Part shown: positions 10,343-23,700 of the stretch, piece after piece
Layout: each line of letters begins with the position of its first letter
How positions within the stretch are numbered: position 1 is the first letter of the stretch
NCBI GenBank assembly: GCA_022577435.1
Contig: JAKOON010000005.1
Span: 7,709,224-7,773,223 of the forward strand
DNA from: Embiotoca jacksoni
Lineage: Eukaryota; Chordata; Actinopteri; Embiotocidae
Length of the DNA: 64,000 nt
Direction of reading: 5' to 3'
The notes under the pieces: model-generated
The model's input: the letters and a program-made list of their open reading frames with translations, nothing else
Told to the model about the DNA's origin: nothing
Databases searched by the model: none
Translations under genes and position numbers: made by a program

Positions 10343-12029
10343 CTCCATGTGCAGATCTTTATTCCCAGTACATGTGCTGACTTTCAAACTCCTGCTTTGA
10401 CTTCAATACTGGAATCAGAAGGCTCACATTTAACCGCAAGTGTGCACATGGATATAGCTGGCCTAATGTTCTCTTGCATCAATTGAAAATACTCTACTTA
10501 AATGAACAAAGCTTGGTTTCTGCTGTTACCAATCTATAATATCACTTTTGAACTGCAAGACATTAACATTTAATAATCACTTGAACCGTGCCCCACTGTG
10601 CAGTGTGTTAGGAAAAGGCTTGAGGAACTATTATGACAGTTGAAATTATATTACAACGGAGGACTAACACCCACTAGAAAAGTCAAATTCCTCAGGGTGA
10701 TGTTAAATATTTCCCGCCAAAGTCTGACACGATGTTCTCTGCCATTTAAAGGCAGAAATACATAATTCCTTACATTCAAACAACCCCTGCGTTTGCACCG
10801 TAGCAACACAAGCAAACACGTCTAAATGTTATTTCCTCTATTATGATAGCAGCTTGAGAGCCACGACTCCGGTTCAAAATTTGCAAGACAAAACAGGTGG
10901 AGCTGCTCCCACCTGTGTTAATGCTATCCATCTAAATGGAATTGGCCAAAACAGGGGTGGTACGTATTTACCCAGATGTTACTGTAGGTCGAGTCAAATC
11001 ACGCCGGCGCTCCCTCGGTGTCGCGGGCCTCACAGTAGCGAGAGTGGAGGAGGATTAGCCTGTATTACATGCTTTACTAGGATGCTGGCTTGCACAAATC
11101 CTTTTCCTTCCTCTCTTCTTCTCCTGCTGACTGAACAGTGGAGTGGGTGCCATGAACCGACACCACAAAGCCCAGGGAGAACATCTGTCCTTGCAGTGAG
11201 TCATCACCTTCTATTGGGGGGACTATTTGCTTTTTAATCAGATGTAGACGCAGGGACATTTGACAGTAACGCTGACCCCACAGTACCATTTATTTAACGA
11301 CCATCGCTCTCGGACTTTCATCGTGTCCCCGGGGATCATATTGTCACCTGAGTCCTCAAATGCCCTTGGCACTTAATTAATCAGTTGATGTGATTGAGTG
11401 GCCCCTGTGTGTGAGACATAATGAGCTCCTGATTAAAATCATCACAGGAGGACCTGTAGACTCTGTCATGGCTCAGGGGTCTTGCAGTGGTACTCATCTC
11501 TACAGTAATGTAACATTTTGTAAGTTGGCTCGAAAAAATTGAAAGCATGAATGTCATTATGATGATAGCAGATAATGTTACATCGCTCTTGTTTTTTTTA
11601 AGAATTCTCTTTTTAAATAGATAGCACAGAAACCAAAGAGTGTAAGATTTTGAACTGGTTTGTAGTCCACTAGATAAGGTATCTTAACCCGGGACGACAA
11701 TAGACTAAATCAGTACATAGGTGATTTGAGAACACTTTTTTTCTTTTTCTCCTCCCGTTAGAGTTTTTAAGGTCAACCCTTTATTCACTGTGAGCTCACT
11801 GAGGAACATTGATGTAGTAGTAACATTTTACATTTAGCTTTAGTTTTTGAATAAATGAGGAAACATGATGGGTTTATGGGAATTATCAGGATGAACATTC
11901 TTTTAAGACACATATATGTATTTCTAAATATGAAAATGACCTTAACTTACTCACTTTACTGTAGTTGAAGGTGTGCAAGCAAGCAATTCATCCTTTTATG
12001 CACACATCTATCACATAAACCACTTATTT
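10343..12029. other. Gene-free stretch
   Basis: No exon or transposon signature. The segment at about 11340-11460 is better balanced and holds several homeodomain-type words (CTTAATTAATCAG, CTGATTAAAATCATC). It could be constrained, but nothing directly shows this. The 127-codon open frame at 10854-11237 has no recognisable domain. Confidence 0.35.
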
Positions 12030-12180
12030 TGTCCAGGATCACACAGAGCTTATCCCACCATGCACTGGATGAGAGATGCCAGACGCCCAGGACAGGTCAC
12101 CAGTCAAAGGTCAAAAGGCACATTGTCCTAATTTTTTATTCATGGAAATGCACACATATTCAAACACAGGTTAGGATAAG
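12030..12180 (-). repeat. SINE-tail-like fragment (AFC-type), minus orientation
   Basis: GAGCTTATCCCACCATGCAC, GGATGAGAGATGCC, CCCAGGACAGGTCACCAGTC and later CACACATATTCAAACACAGG follow the order of the common fish string CCTATCCCAGC-TGCACTGGGCGAGAGGC-CCTGGACAGGTCGCCAGTC-CACATTCACACTCA. Diverged, without the tRNA-like head. It is the same family as the fragment at 392-457 but a different part of it. Confidence 0.6.
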
Positions 12181-12369
12181 ATACAGCTGTGTTATAGATT
12201 TAAATATATTCATAAATAACCTTAAATCTGTACTTCATTGATTTGAACATTCGGATTCATTCTTAAACAACACATAAAGAGACGTACTTTTTGCTCTGAT
12301 TTTGAGTAAAACCTTCTCCATAAAGATGAACAAGTATGACTGATACCAGATATGTAGGTATGAAAACTT

Positions 12370-13105
12370 GGAATGTCCCTAGCTGATCTCAAAGATCCAT
12401 GTCAGGGCCAAAAAAGGTATTTTTTTAATTGATCGGCCTCGGCTATACTGAGCTCCGATCCTTTTTTTTTGCTGTCGCACAGGCATCATAAACAGAGAGC
12501 ACAGTTTGTGTCAGACTGCAGAAGTGTACATGTGACATGTGGCATTGGTGCCGCTGAAATGTGTGCAGTGTGCTTTTTTTTTCTTTTTAAACAAAAGCTG
12601 CACAATAGTCACTTGTAATGTCTGCAAAGTAAGCTTTGTGTAAGGTTGTAGTTACAGAGCTGTGTTCAATACAACTAATTTGATCAGCACCTGATAAAGA
12701 CTCAACAAAATTAAATTGGCTCACTCAGGTAACTGTGATAAAGTGTGGCTGTGATTTAGAATTTTTGGGACTGAGAATGTGAAAGTGAAGCTATAACACC
12801 AATTCAAAGTTGAATTGTGATTATAATATTCATTTTAAGTATGCTCTTACAATTCTGCACTAAGTGGAATTAACAAGGACTATCTATAAATACTTTTTTT
12901 TTTTTTTTTTATCGTTTTTAACAAAACCAACAAACAGTGCTGCAAGCAGGGGAATATTTGTTCAAGCATGTACATTTGTTACATTTTAATAAATGCAATG
13001 AACTTGAAGGTGAACTGTGCGGCTGAGTTATCAATGAAAATACAAGTATCAGATCATATCTGCAGATATCAGAGTGCTGTTTGGGTGAAGTCAGAAGGGT
13101 TGTGC
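12370..13105. mobile_element. Degraded hAT-like element (GGGATGTCCC-type)
   Basis: Near the left side, GAATGTCCCTAGCTGATCTC followed by TTGATCGGCCTCGGCTA and GAGCTCCGATCC resembles the fish family that begins GGGATGTCCCGATC and is full of ATCGG words. Near the right side, AAGTATCAGATCATATCTGC then AGATATCAGAG resembles its AGTATCGGATCGG-AGATATCGG end. The CGs appear decayed to TG/CA, as expected of an old methylated copy. There is a T-run of about 18 at 12893-12910. No transposase frame remains. Boundaries are approximate. Confidence 0.45.
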
Positions 13106-16100
13106 TCCCTGACATTGGATGCCTAAAGATATTAAGTGCAATAATACAATTCAGAAATCAAACATGCTTTGCTTTAGGTCTATAGTCATATTAGTCCAAA
13201 TAGTATAGGCAAAGCTCGTGCCTGACTGATGCTTTTGGGGTCGACGCTGATTCCAATAGGAAGTCAAATAATTCTGCCATCGATGTAGCGACTAAGGTGT
13301 GGTTATAGAAATGACAAATATATTATATTTATATAGGCTATATATATTTTATTAATAAACCTCATTGTCAAAAACGACATTGGTGCAGGGAACTTCACTT
13401 GAAATGTAATAATTATAAATATTGTAACAATAATAATAAAAAATACAAAAATACAAAAAGAAAAATCCATAAATTATTCCACGCCTATTTTTCTGCATTG
13501 TGTTCTGTAAGAAAAAAAAGTTTTCATTTTAGACTACATATTGTATACACCGGTAGTGATATATCTGTGATAAGCCAATATCTTCTAATAATATCAGCTC
13601 TACACAGAATCAGCTCTCGGTTTAGGTTGTTTTGCTCCCTCCAGCTTGAAAGCTCCAGTATATAGTGACGGAGGAGCTTGTAGAGCAGCTGTAAAAATGT
13701 AGATTCTGTGGTGTTAATTGCAGTGTGGTGTATGAATAACTAATCTCAGCTCATGCAGTGAAAACGGCATGGTTTTAATAAAATGTGTAAATTACAGACA
13801 GTAAATGTCCCCATTTAAAGTCATTTCAGCATGGTTAATTCACAGATAATTAACAATACATAATGAACATAATCATATTACTTGTATTTTGCTATAACTA
13901 GCAGCTTCTAAAAAGGTAGAACTAAGTCACTGAAATTAGTGCTAAACATTTTTTTGAGATGGACGTATGGTTGAAAAGAGTTAAGTAATGTCTGTAAGAG
14001 AGCTGCATGATAAGAAAGGGAACTTTTACTACTTAAAGACAGAGATAGACATAGTATGTGCTGAGAATACACTGGCACTCTGGACCAGACAGAGTTTCAT
14101 TCTGAGCCTGTAACACAAGGACAAAAAAAACACCCCATTCAATGCATTACACCATATTGTTATATCTGCCTGACATACAGCTGAGGGCTGAGAGTTAAGG
14201 AACCCTTTGGGACCAAAATCTCAGTGTTCTTGGACTAACCTTAGTTATGGCTCCCACACTCGGCACACAGAAAGCCGACATATAAATGATAACTTTTAAT
14301 GAAGCCACCAAGGCAGCCCCCGGGGGACACTTTTCCAAAACTGTTTCTGTTGAGCCTGACATCTTTCCAATAGCTCTGCTCCAGTCAATACATCTCTGTG
14401 TGGGTCATTGGCCACAGACTGCATCAAGCTCCATCAATTGCAAGCGCTCCCCTAAAAATTTTGAGGTACCAACAGTGGTCAAAATACACTGGTGAATCCC
14501 CCATCCGTGTTAAAATTGAACTAATGATCACAAATCCAATTAGGGCGGTGTTTCAAGTTATTAATACGTCTAAAAATCCATTTATATTCTCACAATACCA
14601 CACTGATGATGTGACTTTAAATTTAAGAAAGGAAATGATTATATCAATATCAATGACTGTTCATTTAAATGTTTCCAACCACTAAAATTAATTACTACTG
14701 TTCCCCACAGTGCCTCTTATTATTTCTGAGATCAATAGCAAACATTTTCTTATTGTTTCATTTTTATTCAGGCACTTGCTTGAGACATCACAGCCATTTG
14801 TGTTAAATAAAATGAGCTACGGAGTTTAATATTGCAAAATTCACGCTGCATCTTGAACTGTCTGTTCCGCATAATTTGTTTGATTTCAAAGTAATTTCCA
14901 TTAAAATTATCTTTAAAAAGTGACTAATTCTTTAAAAAGAAGCCATCCGCACAGTTCAAGTGAAGAAAATATTAAATTAAAATGCAATGTTCTGCTTGAT
15001 GAATCAAATTAGAAAAAAAAAGGAGACATTGCTGTATGTACAGTCAATTGCATATCTTTCATCAAGAACAATATAATAATTATCCCAGCATGGCAAATGT
15101 TGAGTCACCATTGCAACATCCAGAGGCATGTAGTAATCACACATTATGGCAGACGGCTCTAGTTTCTGAATATATTATTTGAATTTTGGACATACTCACT
15201 TCCTATTGTTTCCCTCCCTTCATAATATTGTCACAGAAATATTTCACTGTTAATTGCTTTGTTCAATTCTGTCTAAACAAAGGCTTTTCAATAGACCCAA
15301 TACAAAATTAAGAGAAAATCAGAACTAATTGGTGGATTTGAAGCATCGGCTACAAACATGTTTTAACCAAAATAGCAAGTAGATTTGAGTTCATTCCTTA
15401 TATGATTTTGTATTTCCCATCTTAAATAAGTTACTCACATTGTGTCACCTCTGTCACAACAACGGAGACGCATTTACCTCTTATCTACCCTCGCTGTCAT
15501 TTGCTTGAATGCATCTCAACCCTTGACTTGTTTTAACACACCATTACAGATGAGGAAGAAAAAAGAGGATTGCTGAAGAGAATGGTGTCAGAACTGTTTG
15601 CTTTTTGCTCCATCAAGAAAAGCCTGGAAGCGGCTTTGGTGCTTACGTCTACCGGTTGACATCTTTACCACGTTATGGTTCATGGGTCGTTCTGAGGTTG
15701 TTCAGTGAAGATGTATCAGGCCCCTCGTGAGTAAAACCTAAACCCCCTTTTTTTTATCTCTTCATTGCAGCTTTTTTATTCCGCACAGGCAAAAAAAAAA
15801 ACTCACAACCCCCTGACATTTCAAGCAATTGCCATATCAGCAAAAAGACCTGGAGTAAATATACTGTGGTATTGATCGGTCACGCATTTGCATTTTAGTA
15901 GATTAAGTGGAAAACCGTGGGGGTGTTCAGTTTTTCCATACCACCGTCAAAGTGTCAGTCATTAATCTCTTCACACACATGCACACATACATGTACACTC
16001 CTGGTGTGGTATTTTTCTAAATGAAGAGATTGAATTGTCGCTGCCACCATTCTGATATTATCATCTTTGACGTACACAAACAACATTAATTTATCTTTCT

Positions 16101-18267
16101 TGCTGGCATTAGACCAGGTCCAGGCAGGAGTTAAAGCTCACATAGCTGGTCAACACTGCAGCTTGGTTTGAAAAATCACACATGCCACAACACAGCGGTT
16201 ATGTTGTGGTAGTTAAGAAGCAGTTACACGACTGTAAAGACAGATTGAGCAAATTGTAGATGTCAATGAAATGTAGTCAGTCTTAAACAGAAACACACAA
16301 ACATGGAGGAAAATGGCTACACAAAGGCCTTGTACTCATCATTTGAAAATGACCAAAATAATTAGAAAGCTAAACTGAAGTGAATTAACATTTAAATATG
16401 AATTTGAACTAATTAAACATTAATTAAAAATACTTTTGTAAAATAACCAAAGTCATTGTTTTTTGCATTGACGTCTTTGTTTACATTTGGGTCAGTCAGA
16501 TTTTCAAATAAAACTAGAGTCTGGTTTCTAGTTGCAACCATGTGGTCAAACAGCATTTGATTCTACAGTTGGTGTAAAATGATACAGTAATGTAGTTTGA
16601 CATATTTCATTTTCGTCTATGGGTAAGGCAGATGTGTAGCAGTAACATGACTCCATCATTTGAACCTGAATTATGACTTTAAAATATATAATAGTCTGAT
16701 TATATATTTGACACATCTGTATAAATAAGATGTATGCAATAGTGCTATAAATCCATCATCACTAATAATGATGATAAAAATTACGATAATATTAAGTATG
16801 ATGATATTAGTGCAATAGGAGCCTCCAAAATAAAGTGAGATGTATTGTTAGCAGCAACTGCTATAAAATATTTACGCTGATGAGAGAAAAACAGATTCCC
16901 ACAAGGAGCCTGTGTGACGTTCCCCTGAGAACATCTGAAGAATATGAGCACAGTTCCTTTTCTTTTAGTCAATCACCATACATTATAGAAAACAACTCAG
17001 ACGCTATAATGAAATCCAGTGGGAAAACCGGAGGTCATCCGGTTTAGCGGTTTAGCTTTGGTGCAACTTTGACCTTGGTCTCTAAAAAGACTACAGAGAG
17101 CAAAACAAACAAACATGCAAAAACACTTGGGTTTGTTTGGTCATGGTCTTGTTAAACAGGAACCCATGAAAAATGATGTAGTGAAATTGATTGTGGTTCA
17201 CAAATATCTTTGAATAGTTATTCTTTCTTAAACCTAATTGAACCTTGGTACCCCAGCATTGGGTTCATTTCACATTATTTGCAGATAGATCAAGAACTCA
17301 ATGTTTAGCTCTAAAGAAGATCAAATGAAATAAAAAGGAATAACTACTTCAACCAAATATACAACAAGTGGAATGAGTTAATCTATGCCCACCAGGGTTA
17401 AAATACATGTCCACCCAGTATCCCATGGATCTGTGATGCATTCAGGCAAATGGGAAGTGGACAAGTTTGGGAACCTCCCATTTTTCAGTTAAGAGTATTG
17501 CCATGACAGGTGTGATCAATTACCTGCTTGTGTTCTGTTTGTATGTCCATGACACAAGTAGCAGCAAGTTAAATTCTTTCTAATCTACTGGTAGGATTTC
17601 TGTCAGTTACAGTGACCATAAGTCGCGAGCCAGAAGGCTGACGCTACGTTAGACCCACAAAAATGATTTACATGATGAAGACAATTTTATGGAAGTAATT
17701 ACAAAGTATTATTAAATGTTACAATACCCAGCTCTAATTAGAATGATCTAAATTAACCATGAAGTAACCTATTTTGGCTCTGAGGAAGTATATATCTTCC
17801 TTTCATCACAAACAGTGCCATGTCAAGTGATGTCAAACCTAGTTCTTGGAGCTCTCAAAAACTTTCCGGCCGACTTTCCAAATGGTCATATTATTTAACA
17901 AATATTAAGCTTTTGAATTATGTCCAGTTTTCAGCTATTATGTAACAAGGCTGCATCACAACATCCAACTTTGGTACAGTATGGTGAAGACAAACTTTTT
18001 CTTTAGTAGGTGAGGATTGAATCACTTCCTTAGACACTGAGATTTTTGGAGAATTCACTGGAGATGCCGAAAAAAAATAGAAGGAAAAAAAAAAATAGAG
18101 GAAACTTACTGTAGATCCAGGAATCAATGTGTCCCTTGTCTCCAAAATTACAGCAACCCAGCAACCGGTATTTTGTTGGAGTATGTGGTGGTTGGCTTTT
18201 TTTCCACAACATTTGCTAATGGGCAAGCTACTCAGTTTATTGCTGATGCATGCAGCACAGCAACAAG
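13106..18267. other. Long gene-free stretch, mostly unique-looking
   Basis: No transposon I recognise and no confident exon across about 5 kb. 13320-13480 is very AT-rich. 14860-15400 has dense TAAT/AATTA words and little simple repeat, compatible with conserved non-coding sequence. A 35-codon open stretch behind an acceptor-like CATTACAG at 15549 is noted among the findings. A-runs and T-runs flank 15750-15800. Confidence 0.4.
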
Positions 18268-18440
18268 CAGTAGTGGAATGTACATTTTCCCAAATTCTAC
18301 TTAAACACATTTTTTAGGTCCTTGTACTTCACTTGGGAATTCCTCTTTGGTGTTCCTTTCTATTTCCACTCCAACTTTTCAGAGGTAAATATTGGACTTG
18401 CTTCTCCACTACATTCTTTTGACATTATCTGACATCTAAA
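18268..18440 (+). repeat. AAGTAC-rich teleost repeat, 5' fragment
   Basis: GCAGTAGTGGAATGTACATT, then GGTCCTTGTACTTCACTTGG, CTATTTCCACTCCAACTTTT, CAGAGGTAAATATTGGACTT and TTCTCCACTACATTC match, in order, the 5' end of this family. It stops abruptly where the hAT-like sequence begins at 18442, suggesting that a younger element interrupted it. Confidence 0.75.
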
Positions 18441-18441
18441 C

Positions 18442-18800
18442 TAGTGGTTTTGAAACTTTTTAGCTTTTGATGTCTTACAAAAAGCAGTGTCTTGTCGGGG
18501 TCACATTTCAGATGTCTATGAGTAGTTAACAGCTCCAAATAATTCCTCTAAGCTTTTCACATGGTTTATCTCCAGTAAAATGTTCAAATAATCCAATATC
18601 TCACAAACATGAAAAGATTAGAGAAAAAGTCCAAAAACTGAAAACAGATTTGTGGATCAAAATGTTGTGTTATATTCTTTCCTCTCCCAGTAATCATCTG
18701 ATGTCCCCTCACATTTATCTCCAGAAGACAAAACTGGATATAAAGTGGGTCAAACTACAACTACTTTCATATATCCTGACCAAATATTTCTAAAACTGCT
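18442..18800 (+). mobile_element. hAT/Charlie-like remnant
   Basis: It begins TAGTGGTTTTGAAACTTTTT, very close to the CAGTGGTTCTCAAACTTTTT start of many hAT (Charlie) non-autonomous elements. The AGCTTTTGATGTC and GGGGTCACATTTC words that follow also suit the fish members. I could not fix the right terminus or an 8-bp target duplication. No transposase frame. Confidence 0.5.
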
Positions 18801-20484
18801 TAGTTAGGGTTTGGAAAATATAATGGTTTGGGTTACTTAAAGAAATCCATGCTGAATTTTGCTTTATCATGACTCAAACACCGGTCTCCTGGTCCCGGGT
18901 TTATTCCATCCAACCACCCTCAACCTCCGACCTCCACGGACTTCACTACCGTTGTACTCCTTCACCTGACCTTTTTCAAACCACCTCATCACACTGCACA
19001 ACACATATAGCACTTTGTGTATATTTCACTAATGCCAACGGTTGTGACAAAACATGAGTATCTATCTGAGAATGAGAATGGGTTGTGAGGTTCCCATGCT
19101 TAAATTATGTAATACTGAGCATTACTAAAATAACAACATTGTAATATTGAACATTATCTGGCATTTCGCAGAATTCAATATTCTGTCTGATGGTTGCACA
19201 GAAATGTAAAGTCAAATTTAAAATGTTTCCAAAATGGAACAGCTATTCTAAGAAAAAACTGTGTTCAAATGAATGGCGATGAAAATCACACACTGATTGC
19301 CTTTCATCTAAGTACTCTGAGCCCACTATAAGTGTCACAATGTCTGCTTCCACATGTGGGTGTTCCCGTCATGGCACGGATCAATCTTCTTTTCCCACAC
19401 AGGCATTGTTAACACTGATTTCTCACACCCCTTTCTCGCAGATATCCTTGGACCTGCCATGATCATTTGCATGCCGTGTCGAGCGCTGAAATGACAGTTT
19501 TGAGTTATGACAGATAGTAGAGTTGGCATTCCTGGGAAAGTGACACAATATTCTGCAGTATGAGGTGTAATGGAATCTCAGCAATCGGATCCTTTTGATG
19601 CATCCATAAGGCCCACAGCCACTGAGACAGGAGAACGAGCACCTTAAAAATGAATGAACTTGAAAATGAGAAGGTTAACATGATTTATGCTGAAACATAG
19701 CAGGGGGAAAGCTCATTGAAATGATGAGGAGCGCCCTTGGAATTCATTTGTTCAGTGCGACATTCGGCAGGGCAGAATGCCATTCATCTTCATCGTTCAT
19801 CATCTGTCTATTGTCTTCCAATCTATGAATGACAGGAGACCCACCGCCGTTTGTATGCTTATAATTTCACTTGCGATATTATGGGCTGACACACATACAG
19901 CAATATTCTGTCAAATAGAATCCCAGCAAGGTGGCTGGCAGTCTGATGGTAGAGAGGGGCCGTAGCTTCAGATGGAGAGCCAAGCTTACTGTTGACGGGA
20001 TATTTTGGACTACTGGTAATTTGGAAATGGACAATTTCTGCATCCTAACTACATGACATGTTTGTGCAGCCAAACAATGTGAACATGAAGACAGCGGACA
20101 TTAGGTGGCACATCTGCACACTGTACATTCAGTTTATATGTCTGTGCAAATACAATTACTTGGCTTATTTGCCTTGATTCCCTCTGGAAAGAGTTGCTGA
20201 ACAAGCATGTATTTCAGACATCATCCTGCTCCATGCCCGTACATCAGCATTTCATAAGCTCTGCTCGGGCAGTCTGCCCGTGTAGATTAAAACCTGCTCA
20301 GGTAGAAGAAAAAAAAAAAAAACACTCTTAGAAAAATCAACAACTTTAAAAAATCGTACATTACAACACCTTATTTCACTCTATTCAAACTAGCGCACGT
20401 TTAGCCTGATACCTATCTCAGTTAAATGTGCTTCAGTAACAGAGAGTGTGGACTGACGGCTTCTCTGTGCACAGCCACCTAGTT
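18801..20484. other. Gene-free stretch
   Basis: No exon or recognised transposon. A-run at 20309-20322. About 19700-20060 has balanced composition and few simple repeats. Confidence 0.4.
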
Positions 20485-20739
20485 AGCATCCACTGACAGC
20501 CAGCATGTGAGGCGTTTAGGTGATATCTGTAAATTGTAGCATCTATCAATAGTCTGCATATAAGGCATTTAGGTGACATCTGTAAATTGAAGCATCTACT
20601 GATAGTTTGGATGTGAGGTGTTTAGGGGACATCCGCAAACTGTAGCGTTTACTGATAGTCTACATGTGAGACAGCCAGAGAACATCTATAAATTACAGCT
20701 TCTATCATGTGAGGCCTTCAAGGGACATCTGTGAATTCT
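20485..20739 (+). repeat. 53-bp minisatellite, five units
   Basis: Four head-to-tail units of exactly 53 bp start at 20485, 20538, 20591 and 20644. A fifth, 43-bp unit at 20697-20739 lacks 10 bp. Each unit opens AGC(A/G)T(C/T) or similar, carries GATAGTCT-CATGTGAGG-TTTAGG(T/G)GACATC and closes ATCTGTAAATTG or a variant. Units differ from one another by roughly 15-30%, so the array is old and not recently homogenised. No open frame is maintained and it is not CRISPR-like, because repeat follows repeat without unique spacers. Confidence 0.93.
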
Positions 20740-23700
20740 AGCTCCAAGAAAATAACCTGGGTTACACACTCTTCCTCTCAACTGCATTAGTGTCTGCATG
20801 CACATCGGTCACACGTCGCGATGCCAACCAGAAGTAAATTCACAGCCTGCGGGGAAACACTGTGTACAGTTATACCTATTCTCTCCTGAGAGATGACCTG
20901 TATAACTACAGGCGTTTACTGTTCACTGAGCATTGGTTCAGAGCTGCAGTGGGTACTTTGTTTTAATGGTGCCTTGCACCTAATCATTCATTAGTGTCTG
21001 AGTCCTGCACTGCCTTTAAAAAATGAACGGTGAAATACAGTTGGTTCAGGATGTAGTTACTGTATATTAGTCAACATTTTGGTTTGCAGGTGTAAATCAT
21101 TTCATACAACAAATACCATATACCTTTTTTCCCATCCACACTTCTTGAGTAATTAGGCCAGAGGGATTCCCAATGCTTTCCTTGAATGGATGAAAAGCCC
21201 AAAAAATATCATTCAGGTAACTTGCCTTTTGCACCGTTTCTGTACTTATCTATATGTTTGACCGACAAATTCATTTGACTTTGCATCCCACATTAAAGTG
21301 CAGTTTTCACCAAGTGCAGGCATCATCTGGCATCCAGTGAAACACGATAGTGCTGCCATTGCATGCTCAACACTTTAGGCCCACTGGCAAGTTGCCGTTC
21401 TCTCAAGTCAACCATTTAACGATTCTGTCAATCATACCTCAAACGCCTGAGAAGTCACTGATGACATCTCTATGAATTGTTCACTAGTTCCCCAACACAA
21501 CAATTGCCCATATACTTGGCAACACAACACTCTTGAGATTTCAGGTTTTTACACAGAGGCTTCTGATGACTCCAATAAACAATTTTGTATTCTATATAAG
21601 GTCTGCACTGAATCCAGATGATGGTGACTTCAGCTATTTTAAGTAGGTTCCTCTGCCCAAACAGCACAGGGGTAGCCTGTGTGTGCCAGCTGGGCAGAGA
21701 GGAACAAGCACCCCAGTGTGTAATCCTTTGACCAATCCACTGCTATCAGCGTGCAATGAACTAGCCAGGCTGGATGAATGTGCATATTCTTCGCCAGTCA
21801 CCACATCAATAAGCATCTCTTTGTTGACATCTGCACTTAATCCACCACCCTTGTTTACTATGAACAAAGTGGCTTTTGATTGTGACTGCATCCCAAGGAA
21901 CAAACAGGGAGAGTGATATAACTGAACTTGTGAGACAGAAAGGATTATTAAAAGGGATCTGGCAAGAGTGAAAGAGGGACCAAGGCTGTTTGATGAATTA
22001 TTTGTGTTATTTGAGTTATTTGTTGAATAATGCATCACACTGTTGTTTTCTATGGTATCAGCACTGGCATTCTTTGTATTTTTACAAAGAATCCGGACGA
22101 CAGCTCTCCGCTGTGGAACTTTACCAAACTTAGATATCCCACTTACGGTTACAGTTGTGCTGACTTCCCCCTCAGTCTGCAGTCATTTCATCACTCTTAC
22201 CTCCTTAGATATTCCTCTGAGCTAAGAGCCCGTTTTCCTTGCACTCAATATGTCTTTCCCAGTCCGGCGTCCTGATACCACTCACAAGTGGAATGGTTTT
22301 GGACAGCCTGCAATTGGCTCAGTACCACAGACGCAAGACAATAAAGCTGCGGGCTCTGCAGTCAATGTGAGTGCATTTTGGTACAGTGAACATTCAACAT
22401 AATTCTATTTGACTCATTAGAATACAGATAAGGATGATAACTTGTGTTTCCCATTTCAGCAGTTGTTGGGCTGCGACGCTGAATTAAATATGATTTGTTC
22501 CTTTGTTATGTGTTCAGGGTGAAACTAAATTCACGGAGAACCTCCTGTATAGCCCCTTGTATATTTGTGAACAAAATACACTTAAAATATAATTGAGACT
22601 CAACTCAAACCCTTTCTACAAATGAGTGAGTGAAGTGAACCCAAGACAAACTCATTAAAACACACTGTTGATACATCATTGGCTTATATTTTTTTTATAG
22701 CGAACATAATAAAGACAATTGCCCTACTAACACAACCAGCTAAGTATCACAACATGAGTATCCTAATCCCATGGTTTTTATCCACCTTATTAAAGTGTTG
22801 AGACCAGTAATACGCAAGCATGCAGTCTAAATGAGAGCCAGGGGAAAACAGAACTAAAAGATGTTTAAAAAAAAAAAAAAAAAACTTGAGGAGTTTAGTG
22901 TTGATTCTCAACGGGTTTTGCACCATGTGAAAACCTTTCTCACAAAAATAACTAATTTCATTTCATGTTAATATAAACATGCAGATTCATGAAGCCCATT
23001 AAAGTGAGGATGAGCCAAAATGTACCCAAAATCTGGTTTGTCACAGACAGTAAATGGCAAAATTTAGTATATAACCCACCTGTTCCATCTTTACCATAAA
23101 CCTCAACCCCCAAACGCACACATATACTGTATATCTCCAGGTCATCTTGGTCAGCTGCCTTTAAATGTGAGGATGAACATGAAATAGAGCCTGGTTTGCA
23201 GATTTGCAAGCCTCTGCATGCACACAGGTCATGTATTGCTCTCCTTACATGTGAGTGAGTTATGTGCAAGGTCTCATATGGCTGGTTACACAGGCTATGT
23301 ACAGTATGCCCTGATCCCCGGGCGGGGCCCAGCGTTGTATAAACTGTGATGTTAGCACACGTGAGCGCTGGCGGGTTGAGGCATATGGAACAATGGCTGG
23401 TGCTGATAATGTCCTCAAAGCCTCACGCATGCTTGTTCTCTTGTTCTGAATGATGGCCAAATGTGACCCTATATGGACAATATAAGATAAATGCATGGCT
23501 TTGATTGACTTGTGCTCAGGGACGGATGTTCTAGTGGGCTTTAAAAAAAAAAAAAACACTGAGATGTGCATCAGTGACGGGGAGCGTGTGATATATGGCT
23601 GACCTCTGTTGGAAGTCATGTGGATGTATGTGCTTTTAAAGCAGGTGTGTTTGACCTCTACCCTACACATGTCATTTATATTGCAGACTCCTCTTATCAT

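Noticed and set aside
10854..11237. 127-codon plus-strand open frame
   Set aside because: No recognisable motif; overlapped by an antisense frame; no supporting signals.
20485..20739. CRISPR-like regular spacing
   Set aside because: Units are contiguous 53-bp tandem copies without unique spacers, and the surrounding DNA is eukaryotic; it is a minisatellite.
23260..23700. 146-codon minus-strand open frame, the second longest in the window
   Set aside because: No domain, no splice or promoter context, and a low-complexity phenylalanine run from an A-tract; consistent with chance.
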